Shown in pieces: positions 19,800 to 31,000 of a stretch of 64,000 nucleotides of DNA. The notes beneath the pieces are model-generated. The model saw only the letters and a program-made list of their open reading frames with translations. It ran no database searches and had not been told where the DNA came from. Position 1 is the stretch's first letter. Every line of letters begins with the position of its first letter. Origin of the DNA: Symbiodinium natans (taxonomy: Eukaryota; Sar; Dinophyceae; Suessiales; Symbiodiniaceae); contig CAJNDS010002257.1 in NCBI GenBank assembly GCA_905221605.1, positions 771,922-835,921 of the forward strand, read 5' to 3'. Made by a program: the position numbers and the translations under genes.

Positions 19800-21181
19800 G
19801 GGGTTGGGAAAGCCGGCCTTGAGCTGGAAACTGGCTATAATAGGTGCTAGCTGCAGCGGCGTGGGGGGGAGTTGGAAAAACAAGGCTTTATATAAATGCT
19901 GAGCGCAGGAGCTGTTGAGGTGCACGCGTGTCACGCAGTTATAACTTGCACAACCCAGAGAACCACAAGCCCGCGTTAGGAGACCTGAACGCTGCAGAGA
20001 CGGTCTGCTCACGTTGCAACGGAAGGGTCTGATTTCATTGCTTTCTGCACCCTAGGACCAGGAAATCAGACCCACCAAAAGGGTCTAAGATCTAATGCTA
20101 GGGTAGACCCTGTTGTAGCTGACGGGATGTCTGCATCGAAACGCGAAGTCGATCCGCTCGCACCGACCCCCTTGGTTCTTCGAGACCGGCAAAAACCCGC
20201 AGCGAAGTGAACTCTCCTTTTGTAGGATGTCAACCATGGCGTCAGGCATGGCGTGCGCTTCAACCTGCTGCACTTTTGCAAGAGGGCAAACAGCAGGTGG
20301 CCCAGGAACATGCAAACACCAGCGCTCTGGCAAACAAAGCTGGGCACACGGCTCGGACGACAGCTCGGCAGCGATTCCCACTTGTCCAGGTGGCTACAAA
20401 AACGACCTGGACGGTTTGTTACAAGATGCTGGGCTGTGTGCACGTTTTCGTTACTGGAGGAAGCAATATGCCAGCGTCCGACATAGTCTCGCTCGGGCTG
20501 CAGCACGCCAATGGCAGCAAGATTGCGCCGAGCCCCGAGCAAAAACGGGAGCACTGCAGTTGAAAAACACGGGATGATTGACTCCGACTAGTTTTCCGGC
20601 ATTGGTCGACGGGATCGCCGCATGGAAGGCCCTACTGCTTCCCGCCACTTCTTCACGTGATGCCAACAATGGTCGTGGTGCTCGGTGTTCGTTGTGGGTC
20701 TTTGTACCATGCGTCCCAAATGACGTGAGTCATTGCTTCCTTCGTTCACGTCTTTTGATGTCATGCCGCAGTGCCGAGTTGCACGCTCCCTGCGCACCAC
20801 ACGATTCCGGGAGTCCAAGCACGGGAGGGGGGAGTGAAGGCATGGGAGGGGTGTTGCTGGGTGAGGAGGACGGAACAGGGGAGACCACGAAAACCCCAGC
20901 CAAGCGTCGACCGTACCAGCAGTGAATGAACCAGAAGAGCCGATGGGGACCACACAGGCTCGAGACCGATAGCAAACAAGTACCATGAAAAGGACTTTGA
21001 AAAGAGAGTTGAAAGTGCTTGAAATCGCGGAACTGGAAGCGAATGGACCACGGCGACGAGATGGACGTGGACGAGGAGGACACCGCTGACGGCCGAAGCG
21101 TCCGGATATATTTTTTAATCATGTACATATTGTTTCATTTTCAGTTTTGATCGCAACACACGATCGTTCAAGGACCCGTCG
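19800..21181. other. No gene recognised
   Basis: 20207-20580 is open in three plus frames and one minus frame, so no single frame can be chosen. 20990-21090 contains a short ATG-started Lys/Glu/Arg-rich plus-strand peptide (MKRTLKRELKVLEIAELEAN) that may be a small coding remnant, without recognisable identity. Confidence 0.4.

Positions 21182-21213
<32 letters not shown>
21182..21213. repeat. (TC)n microsatellite
   Basis: An uninterrupted TCTCTC run on the plus strand. Confidence 0.9.
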
Positions 21214-21403
21214 GTGTCGAATCCTACGGGCAAATACATCACGAGGCTCACAAACGAGTGGGGGAGCCGTGCGGACACATGGTCCCGGAAGCGATCTTGG
21301 CGACGGTTGCCATCATGGAAATAGCAGGAGGTGTTGATTGTGGAGCACGTCTTGCTGATAACCAAGCGCTGATGAATGTCGTGAGTCACGCAACTCATGA
21401 CCC

Positions 21404-22240
21404 TCAGGACGGGCTCATACGGGCTCCCCCTGCCCGTAAGGAACCGTTACTGCCCCGCATGATGAGTGGTTCCTTGGAACTTTTTATCGCTGAGGTCCAG
21501 AGCTCTCCAAGTGCGGAGAGGCAAGTGGCTCGGCACGGGTGGGCTGCGCCAACGAGGTCGCTCGTTCCCCTTAGCGAGGGGCAGCGAGAGAAGACTCGAG
21601 GCAAGCGCACGAGTGGTTGCGAAGGACAGGAGGGCAGACCAGCGGGCGACGCAGGCGGTCCAGCGCAGCAGACGAGGGAGCGGCGGCGAGCGGGGAATCG
21701 GATGAACTGTGCTGCCTCTTCGCTCCAGCGCGCTCCAAGACGTTGGCTCTGTGGCGTTGCGAGCCATGCACAGGGCAGCGCCGGCTGGGAGGCGTTGGTG
21801 GCGGCGAGCCTGGCCTGCCGAGTCACAAGGCAGAGACAAGCGTGGAGTCGACCGCAACTGGGCGCCGCTCCAGAGGGGAAGGCTGTTGGCGATGGTGTCG
21901 AGGTGATGCAGGAGCGCAGAAACGAGCGGCGGCTCGTTCGAGCGGGACAGTTTGCGATACAAAGCCGAGCGTGGGCAACAGGCAGGGTGGTCGCCAAAAG
22001 CATCCAAGCAGCGCCGAGACAGCAGCAGCACTCGGAAGAGAGCTGGGTCGAGCTGCACCTCGTAGGCAAAGGCCGTGAAAACTTTGGCAGCGAAGGGATC
22101 GGACTGGGATTCAAGCACCGCTTGCGAAGGGACGTCCAGCCTCTCTGCCAGAGAACCCGCGAATGCCGTGTCGAGGACGAGGGAAGCAGTGCGTTGCCAG
22201 CCCCGAGTGAGACCATGCCAAGGAAAAATATGAAAAACAA
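21404..22240 (-). pseudogene. LINE C-terminal domain fossil, copy 1
   Basis: On the minus strand two frames alternate to give the C-terminal region of dinoflagellate LINE polyproteins. In one frame: FRVLLLSRRCLDAFGDHPAC (the R-x-LLL-RR-L ... D-GDH-AAC motif), then LDTIANSLPLWSGAQLRSTP (usually EVVANGLPLW-GAQLAVDTT). In the other frame: LGARWSEEAAQFIRF (usually GGRWS-E-FLR-LA). Then the first frame returns with RWTACVARWSALLSFATTRA (usually AAW-RRWS-LL-AA-RA). The frame switches and lost residues show an inactive, frameshifted copy. The long plus-strand ORF over this interval is its antisense shadow. Confidence 0.65.
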
Positions 22241-22358
22241 TTTTTATGGGGCTGGTGTGCTGCTGGGGAGGGGCGTGGGCGAGCCTATCCCACGGCGGGG
22301 CCTGGAAACCGCAGTGAGTATGTGCACCATATCCGTCAAAGCCAGTGACGGCGCCGCG

Positions 22359-22790
22359 TCAGCCGGCCCCTGCAGCATCCTGCAGCTGTCGTGGCGGCCA
22401 ACAACTCCGGTCCGCCGCCGCTTTGCCCGACGGCAGTCCGTTCGCCAGCACCTCTATGCGGCGAAGGAAAACATTGGTGGCTACCCGTGCAGCTGCTCGC
22501 TCCAGAGGCGCGCCGCGCGGGCCCAACACGCCCGCTGTGGGGCACGCGGCCATGTGATCCCCTAATGCATCCAGGGTCCCACCACAGTGACATACAACGT
22601 GTCCGCGCATGGGGCAATGGGAGGCGCAGCCGCCGGAGCAATAGGACGCGCATGCAGTCGGAGGGCATGCGGAATGCCGTGGCGGTAGTAGCACGGCAAT
22701 GCCCGGCTGGGACAACAGCGGCGTGATTTTTTCATGCGCCTTCTTGCAACTGCAGGCCGTGGGTCCGGTCGACTTAGGCATAACAATCAC
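22359..22790 (-). pseudogene. LINE C-terminal domain fossil, copy 2
   Basis: The minus strand encodes CHCGGTLDALGDHMAACPTA, then GVLGPRGAPLERAAARVATN and EVLANGLP. This is the same C-R-C ... D-GDH-AAC ... RG-PLERAAARV ... EVVANGLP block seen in dinoflagellate LINE ORFs, better preserved than copy 1. It stops after EVLANGLP, so it is truncated. An RVLLLRRLRLPLP sequence, which should precede the block, lies in another frame over the same DNA (22336-22668 minus), so a frameshift separates the two. Copies 1 and 2 lie in tandem in the same orientation. Confidence 0.7.
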
Positions 22791-23159
22791 CTACCAACGC
22801 ATGGCACTGCGAGGTGCGCACAGCCGGCTAGTGTGGGGGCAAGCGGCTAGCAAGGACCTCCTCCTGCCACCTAGCGTCAGCGAGGACTTCACAGTCTTGG
22901 CCCCGGGGGGGATCCACGGTCAAGGTCAAGGTCAAGCCTGATCAACAGCCAGCAGCCGCGTGAGCGCAGCAGTTCCGAGTACGCGCATGTACGCGTGCTC
23001 TTTGGCCGGGCCACGACTGTGTGCGCGGTCGAGGAAGTGAGGCGAGGCGCTGACAACACTGTTTAATGTTCGCGGGTATGCCCGAATTTCAAGTAAGTTT
23101 CAAAACAGGCATTGCATGGCCTGAGGCTGCCATTTCCATTGGCCCAAATGATCCTGCGG

Positions 23160-23460
23160 GAACCGGGCATGCCCGGTTGCGGGCAACGCTCGGATGCATT
23201 CGGCGACCACCCCCTCGCCGGCGGGACGCTCTCCCGACACACCGTGGTGCTGGGCTTGGCATGACAGCGAGCCGAAGCCGTCCCCGCCCACTTCAACCCG
23301 ACCGCCATCAACGCCTGGGTCGCGCGCTGGTCCGGCCTCCTTGCGGTAGCTCGCTGCCTCGAGCTTCCTGCGCCTCGGGGGACATGGGCTGCCGAGGGAG
23401 GCAGCGTGTGGCCCACGACCGGACAGCCACCAGCCAGGCGGAAAAAAAAAAAGGCCGCGT
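23160..23460 (+). pseudogene. LINE C-terminal domain fossil, plus strand
   Basis: On the plus strand, about 23268-23450 reads AINAWVARWSGLLAVARCLE, then PAPRGTWAAEGGSVWPTTG. The AW-RWSGLLAVA motif is the distal part of the same LINE C-terminal region as the two minus-strand fossils nearby, in the opposite orientation. Upstream sequence (23160-23270) changes frame. This is a short truncated remnant. Confidence 0.45.
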
Positions 23461-24042
23461 GTTTGTCGTTTCAGCTCCGTTGTCCCTAGTTGGTCCCAGT
23501 TGCCGATGAGGGATCTGCCGTTTGCAACGTATGTCCAGTTGGCGCGTGTATGTTTGTTGCTGGTAAGTCTGTATCGTGCCGCTGAACAAGACTCAGTGTC
23601 GTTTCCACCATGACCTCGTTCGAATCTTCCAGAGCAGATGTTGGCTCATTTCATGCCTGGATGTCATGCCCAAGTCGAAGCCCCCTGAACCTACCGACCC
23701 ATATTGGCTTGTCAAGTTGAACAAGTAAAGGAAAGGTCAGGTCTTCGATACTTTTTCAATGATGGTAGTAACATGTAACATGTGACAACCACAACATTGG
23801 GCACATGGTGGGAACCTGCAAAAGCAGGGCCAGGGGCTGTTGATGCAGCTGGTCAAGCCCTTTGCGCCGCCGGTAAACTACCCCCCAGCGCTGCAGCGAG
23901 CCCGGAGCTTACCAACAAAATGCCTCAAGCCCGAAGGTCCGGATCTAAATTCAACGGGGACGAGGAGAGAGCTGAAGAGAACCATGACAGTGGTAAAGAA
24001 TATTTGCGGCGATGCACATCTAGTGGTGGAGAGGCCTGCCAG
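23461..24042. other. No gene recognised
   Basis: Short frames only, with an A-rich run at 23442-23452. Nothing supports coding. Confidence 0.4.
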
Positions 24043-24127
24043 GATTGCAAATCCAAGATAGTGATGTGGTCCGCGTGTCTGTCAATGCCGGCTATGAGGG
24101 CAACAACTTTTCTCAGCCTGACCTTGC
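24043..24127 (+). CDS. Candidate exon, possibly upstream part of the kinase gene
   Basis: After an AG (CTGCCAG) the frame reads LQIQDSDVVRVSVNAGYEGN and NFSQPDL, and ends at a canonical GTGAGC donor. The peptide looks like a folded, secreted or cytosolic domain fragment but I recognise no family. It lies about 1 kb upstream of the first secure kinase exon on the same strand and could be part of the kinase's N-terminal region; phase connection was not shown. Confidence 0.35.
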
Positions 24128-25096
24128 GTGAGCTAAGGTTGCATGCTCTGTGAGGCAAGCTCCGTGCTTGGGCTTTGGCGCCTTCGTTCAAAATTTGTCA
24201 ATGCCATTCCATACCTTGCAAAGAGCTTTCAAGGAGTTGGCTGGAAAATCCTAGAAGTGCATTTTGCCTGGGAGTTCGATGAGCCATGGGGCCCCCTTCA
24301 TGCACGCGCTAACCGTGAGGGTGCAAAGCAAAGTTTATGCGAACACCAAACAAACCAAGCTAACATCACCACCCCCATCCATCCAACACGCCATCGAGCA
24401 GAACTTTGAGACCACACTGCCGATGTAGCAACAGAAATTGGTCTTTGTCCCATGGCGTGTGATGAGCTGTGTCTGTTCGTGCATGGAATTTGCAAGCAAA
24501 AAACAATCCATGAGGGGAGGGCCGAACACCAGCAGGAACACTTTGTCGCATGAGGCATGAGACCTGTATTTTGCGAACTGCGCCAAGGCTCTGGTCGGCT
24601 GTACGGGCTGTACGCCGAAACCGTGGATACCATAACCAACTCGAACATCTCAATTCTCTGTCAGCCAGTGTTTTTTCCCAAGACGCCGGCCGCAGCCAGA
24701 GTTTCCTCTACACGTTTGCCCCTGGCCTTTAGTTCAAGATTTTCGGCTTGTCCTCTTGAGGAAAGTCGCAGACGATTTGATTCGTCAGAAAATCATGGGA
24801 CCTGTCAAATCGGCAGATTCCATCGCCACACAACAATGAGATGGTTCAAACGAGTGACGTTGCCGGCTTTCTTCGCAATATATGTTTGGATGCACTCCAT
24901 GAACACTCCAGCTTCGGAGGTTGGGCGACTTGGGAGGCTATGCCGTTCCGTGCTTAGCCTGTTATCTCTTGCCGTTGCGTTGCCAATTGCCAAATCGGAG
25001 GGGCACTCCCACTGGCAATTGCATGCCAGCAGCTCTGCCATCCTGCGGCTTTCAATGCTTGGAAGTCAGGACCGAAACCTGAATGACATCTGCCTT

Positions 25097-28000
25097 GAGT
25101 ACACTTACGAGGAGTTGAAGCAGGCAGCTCCATGTGCTCAACAAATTTAAGGGGGAGCTTGAGACTCATCGTGTCGGCGGGTTTCATGAATCAGCACACC
25201 GGAAGTTGCGCGAAGTCATTGCCCCGAGTCTGGTTGAGTGCTGGAAAGCTTTTGAAAAAGGAAGTGGCCAGAAACAATCAGGCCACCAACAATTTCGATG
25301 AGGCTCACATGAAGCTTGGCCCGAGCCATAGCGTGTGACGGGTTGTTTTTACATCATGAATCCCTGTGTGCCGGCAGCCACCACGATATTGTGACAACAT
25401 GTTCGGGAGCAGAGGGATGCCACTCACTGTGAATCACTTGCTGCGCACCCTGCGGTGAACATGTTGCATGTTCTCTTGTTGGTCGTGCTAGGTTCCGGTT
25501 CGTACGGCTGCGCTCTTAGCACCAGGGGCTGCAAAGATTCTGCTTCGCAGCCGGCTGCTGGGAGCCAGTGCGCGCCTTGCAAGCACTTTCCTCACCGTGC
25601 AGGGGGCGTCTACAAAGGCATCCTGAAGGACCGGCCGATCTGCCATGCTCGGGGCCTTTAAGTCTCAAACCTGGGACAATTTTGTGAATGCAAAGCTCTG
25701 CTAATTGTTGTGACTGGTGAATGTGGAGGATGGCACGGAGGTTGCCATCAAGGTGTTGCGCCTACCCGACGAGCATGTCAGTCGTTGATTCGCGTACCAT
25801 ATCAACCACGTTGCGCCGTTATCCGCCAAGATGCCGTAGATGAGCAAGCCCTTACAGCGTTCTGTAAGGGGCCCTAGGAACCCTTTCTGTGAGAATTCAG
25901 GTTCTGGACGTGCCCAACGAGGCGGGCTTCGAAGAGGAGGTCAAGGCAGCTCCGGTCTTGTCTTGAAGCCTTTGAAGATTTGAAGCCCTTGAAGCTTTTG
26001 AAGCCTTTGAAGCCGCAGTTTTGTGTGTGTTTTTGGCCCGGCGCCAGGTTCTCAGCAAGTTCCGACATCCTCATCTGGTGATCCTGATGGGCTGGGAGCT
26101 TAAAACCGCTGTTGCTCACACCCATCTGTGCGAACCTGGTCCTTTGCGTAAAGCCCATGCAAGCCGTCCAGACACACACCTTGCTAGCTGAAACCAAAAA
26201 GTTGGAACTCAGCTTCAATGCTCTTTCTCTGGTGAGACGACATGACCCAGACAGCGTTCTCGCTTCTGTCCACTTTCAGCATCCAAGGTTTCGCCCGACA
26301 CGGAGCCAAGCGTTTGTTGGTTTATGAGCTGCTGTCTGGGGGTGATGTCCATCGGAGGCGCACGGGGAAGCCGCCCGTTGCTCAAGCTTGGACATGCGTG
26401 TGGAGCTGTGTCGGCCAGGATACAGCGGAGCTGCCACGAGGACATACCCTTTCCTTGGCGAGAACGGGCCTCGTGCTTATTCTGGCGATGGTGCGAGTCA
26501 TCTTCGCTGTGTTGTTTGCTTTGTTTGATCCTGCTGTTGAGCTTCATTCCGGACAGTTGTCAGCCGGCACGGCGTGGCACGGCCGAATAAAGCCGGAATT
26601 GTTGGTAATATCAATTAATCTGACAGGTTGGTGTGGCGTTGGACGCGGCTTGCGGCCTGTCACACCTGCACTACGCTTCTCCCAAGGCTTGCGTTCGGCT
26701 TTTTTTTTGCTGTTCTGCATGTGTGGTGTGGTGATTGCAACTTGTCAACAAGTTCACGACCAGCATCCAAGCTGAGGTGTTTCACCGCGACATAAAGAGT
26801 CCCAACATCCTGCTGGACCGGAACGGGACTGCCAAAATGGCAGACTTTGGCCGGGGCCTGGCCTTCTCGCCGAGCAAGTCTCCAGAAGTTTCCCATAGGA
26901 CCTGTGAGGGCATGTCCAGGCATTCGCTGATCACATCCGCTGGCATTGTGCGGTTCAAAGGCCAAACTGATGGAGGAGCCAGGCGGGGGGGCGTTGTCCT
27001 CCCAAGACAAGAGGCCACTAGAGCCGGATGAATCTGACGATCAGGACCTGCAGGATCAATCTGAAGCGGAGGATTTGCTGGAGATCGTTTCCGAAGCGCC
27101 CACCGATGCATCTTGGCCAGCGGAGGTCGATGAAGCCGAGCTGGATGGTGAAATCCTCATAGAAGAACCAACAGAGAAGCCCAAAAAGAAAAAATCGTTG
27201 GATGCCGCCGCGTTGGCGGCACGCAGGGTCTGCAAGCGACTCAGGCAAGAGCGGAAAGCCGCACGCAAGGCCAAGCGCAAGGCAGAAGCCAAGGCCAAGA
27301 AGAGGCGTGGCTTCGGAGCAGACCTCGAAGCCTTCCTGGTCAAGACCAAGGAGCGTTTGGACACGAAGGCTTGTGAAGCCGAGGCTGCAGCAGCCGCAGC
27401 CCTAGTGGCCGAGGCCGAAGCCTCCCGAGAGAAGCGGAGCACTGGTGCCGCGAATGCCACCCATGCCACAGGTGCCATGGACCTCCGAAGTTTCGTTGCG
27501 CGAACGCGTGAGCGGCTTGCAGAGCGGTCCGAGCTGGAGAAAGCCACTGAAGAGGCTCGCCGGGCAAAGGCGGCCGCCCTGGCAGCCAACGTGGACTTGG
27601 AGGCCTTTCGGAAAGAGTGTCAAGCGCGAATCGCCCAGCGTCTCCTGGCCAAGATGCCACAGGTTCGTGGGGGTGTCTTTGACAATGCCGTGGATGACCT
27701 CAACTGGGCCGGTATCACAAGGCGGAGGATCGCCATTGTGGGTGCCGGTCCGGTAGGCTTGTGGGCAGCCATGCTGCTAGCGCAGAAGTACCGCTGGACT
27801 GATGGCTCCGGCTGCGCTCGGCTCCGACCAGACGCACCTGAGGTTGTTCTTCTTGAGGCACGGACCATGGAGAGCCACTGCACAAGAACTGACATCAGGA
27901 TTGCCCTCTCTTCCTCTACAAGGGCGATGCTGGACCAGCAGACCAAGTCTCGGAGCTTCACTTCTGGCATGCCAGTAGCAGAGATCGAGGACACGTTCCT

Positions 28001-31000
28001 CAGGCGCTGGAAGAAAGTGGCTGGGCAGGAGGCCAAGATCGGTTACGGCTCCTCGATAACAGATCCAGCGGAGCTTTGCCAGACCGGGCAGTTTGACTGC
28101 ATTCTTTGGGCCGCTGGGCGGCGTTCTCTCAGTGACTGCTTCCGAAAGGATTTGGGTTGCGAGGTGAAGACTGGCGACAGTCAGCGCGTGGTGGTTTTCC
28201 AGGTCCAGGAGCTTCAGGGGGCGGATGCCTGGCAGCTTGGAAGCCTGGACCTTTCCGGCGCCGCCCAGCAAGCAGGCCGCTACCCTGGGCTCCGTGTGAT
28301 GCTGCGCCCAGGCTTTGAGGGCGCTTGCGCCTGCTGGCTCTGGGTTTTCGGCCTTTCCAATGAGGTGCTGGAGTCCTTTGTCCTGAAGGGCACGTCGACC
28401 ACGCAGCGGGACACGCTGGCGCAGGCTTTCGAGGACCCCATGTGGTCGAACACATGCAGAAGGCACTGTGCAACATCATGATGGGGTGTGCATGGTTACA
28501 TGGAGTCTGGTCCAAAACTGCCTTACGACAGGTATAAAAGGTCCCAGGTTTGACCAGTGTTTGATTCAAAAAAGAAAATACAGCGCGGCTGATTGTCACC
28601 GATTTGCTGCCGCTGCTTGCTCAGCATGGATGGGAGACCCATTCACCCATCCGAAGGCTGTCATGAATGAACGATTCGCCACTGTTCCATACTAATTTTC
28701 TCTTGCTGTGCTCATGGCCGCCATGGCTGTCAAAACCGTTTCACTGCCGGGGTCCAGGCCCCCGGCAAGCCTAAACTCCGAAATTCGCAAGAAGTACTTG
28801 AGACTTACAGGTCCAATCAGGTCCACAGCCTGTGCCCCTGCAGGACCTGGTCGGAGCGACCTCTCAGTTGCTGCGGCCCGCGCTCGAGGCCTTGCAGCAG
28901 CGCATTCGAGCGGCAGGCATCACCTGTAGGCTCGCAGGGGCTTTTCTGGGGTGGTTCGTGCGTTTGGGTGTGGGAGTAAAATTGTGTAGAAGTTGATTGC
29001 TGCATCCTGGGCTTCGCTTGAGGTTCGTCGAGGCTGCGTACTGGTCGGCAGATCATGCTGTGTGCCAGCTGCCGAGCTCCGACCGCTTGGTGCCTTTCAT
29101 ACTGTTGGGGGACGCGCTGGGAGGAAAACCCTTCTACACGGGCTCCACACTCAACAGGCACCTTTGGGATGTCGCGACCCTAATCGAGGAGGTGGAGTTT
29201 GCCTACGATGGCGGCCCCTTGGAAGTGGCGCGCTTTGCCATGTACGAGCGGCGCTACCAGGAGTGCCTGCGCCGCATTCCCGAGTTCCAACGACCTCGCA
29301 CCATCCTCCTGCAGTCATTGCCCAAGCCCATGCCTGCACCACGCCAGAAAGTTGACGAGACGCGTCCTAGCGAGCCGAAGACCTTGTCACTGCCTGCTCT
29401 TCCTTATGGGCGGGCGCTGATGTGACAGTGCGGCGAGTTTCATGCCTAGACAGTCGGCCTGGCTCCAAGAGTCATCATGCAAGGCTGCCGTGTTCTTCCC
29501 TAGTTACTGCTAATGCTATGACTGATCATGCATCCAAGCACTGTGCTTGGCATGTGGAGCAGTTTGGTGCTGCCATTAGCGTTTAGGTGGGAACGCACTA
29601 TGTTGGCATGGTCCTTTTAAAGCTGCTCCACATTCACGACTAGGCCGCCTCTCCCAAGGAGAGTCGCAACAGAATTTGGGTCAGTCCGCGAAGCAGAAAT
29701 TCTGCCCAATCTTAGAGAACCAGACAGCACCCTTTACTAGCCTACCGGTCCTATCAAGTTCATTGGGCTTGGGTGGGTCCATTCTCAAGCGTTTGCTTAA
29801 GTTTCGGGTCCTATGGTTACTGCTCGGTGCCTCAAATTATGGTCTCGGTCGCAAACGGCCCGTATGATCATTTAGCTGAAGCCTGCTTCTGCCAGTGCGA
29901 GATGATGCATACTGCCACGCCCTAACACGCCTAAACTCCCGAGCTGTCGGGTGGCAAAAATCAACTCAAACGCAATGTGGCCGTACACCCCCCCTGCGAC
30001 GGAGAACAATTAGGCCCTAAACCTTTGTGCAAGCAGGGACGAGAAGTGGGAACGTGGGGCGCTGCAAAGTCTTCTTCTGCGGTCTTTGCCACCAACCTTG
30101 TACAACTTCTTGCGTTCAGATGCACAGTGTGCTTCTGGATGCGCTTTTGGATGTGCTTGGAGTTTTTACACTACGAAGTATTGCAAAGAAAGGTTAACCT
30201 TTGGACCACATAAGGCAAAGCCCAGGTCTGGCATGCTTGTCTCACACTGCAGCGCACCGGGTGTCTCGGGCTTCGGGCACGGCCGGGGGCCCTAATGATC
30301 GGCCTTAGCACCAAAGGGTCTTTGTTTTTGAGTTCTGTTTGAGGCCTTTTGTGAGGTTTAAGTTTAAGTGCGAGGGCGAAGTTTCAGTGCGAGGGGTCTT
30401 GGGTTGGCGTTCACAGGATTCAGACATATTCCGAGTTTTGGGTAGTGAGAAGATCATCAAGTCGCTGCCTTTCCCAGGTCGGTTACGCCTGCCCGCTTTA
30501 TGTCCGGCGCGGTGTGGTCACCGAGGGCTCAGAGGCTTGTCATGCGTGCAGGGACGGCCAGACACAGATCAAGCAATCATTGATAGTTGAGTCTTCAGCC
30601 TGTTATCACAGCCAGTCCGAAACCTCGGAATGACTAATCATGAAGTGTCCTTAAGCTGGGTTCCGTCACTTTCGCTCGATGGTCCTGCTGTTGATGTTGA
30701 AAAGTCATGGTCACTTCTCAGTATCGGGATACAGGATCAAACGCTTGGGATACAGGATCGTACCAATGGCCTGGAGGTCTATTCCTTCGGCATGGTTTTG
30801 TTCGAGCTGCTCACTTCGTCGCCGTGCCTTTCTCAGCTTAGCTGGCTTAGCGTGTCTGACCCGCACATCACAGATCGAATGGCCTGAAGACGCTCTTCGA
30901 GACCCATGTTTACGAGCCTGAATTTGAGCGAATCCGTCCAGTGTGGCTTGCTTCACCCAGACCAGTTCTTCCACAAGATGTGAGAGATGTTGAACTCAGA

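Noticed and set aside
21147-22565. Plus-strand 472-codon open frame
   Set aside because: It is antisense to the LINE C-terminal fossils, whose minus-strand motifs are recognisable, and its own sequence has no domain character.
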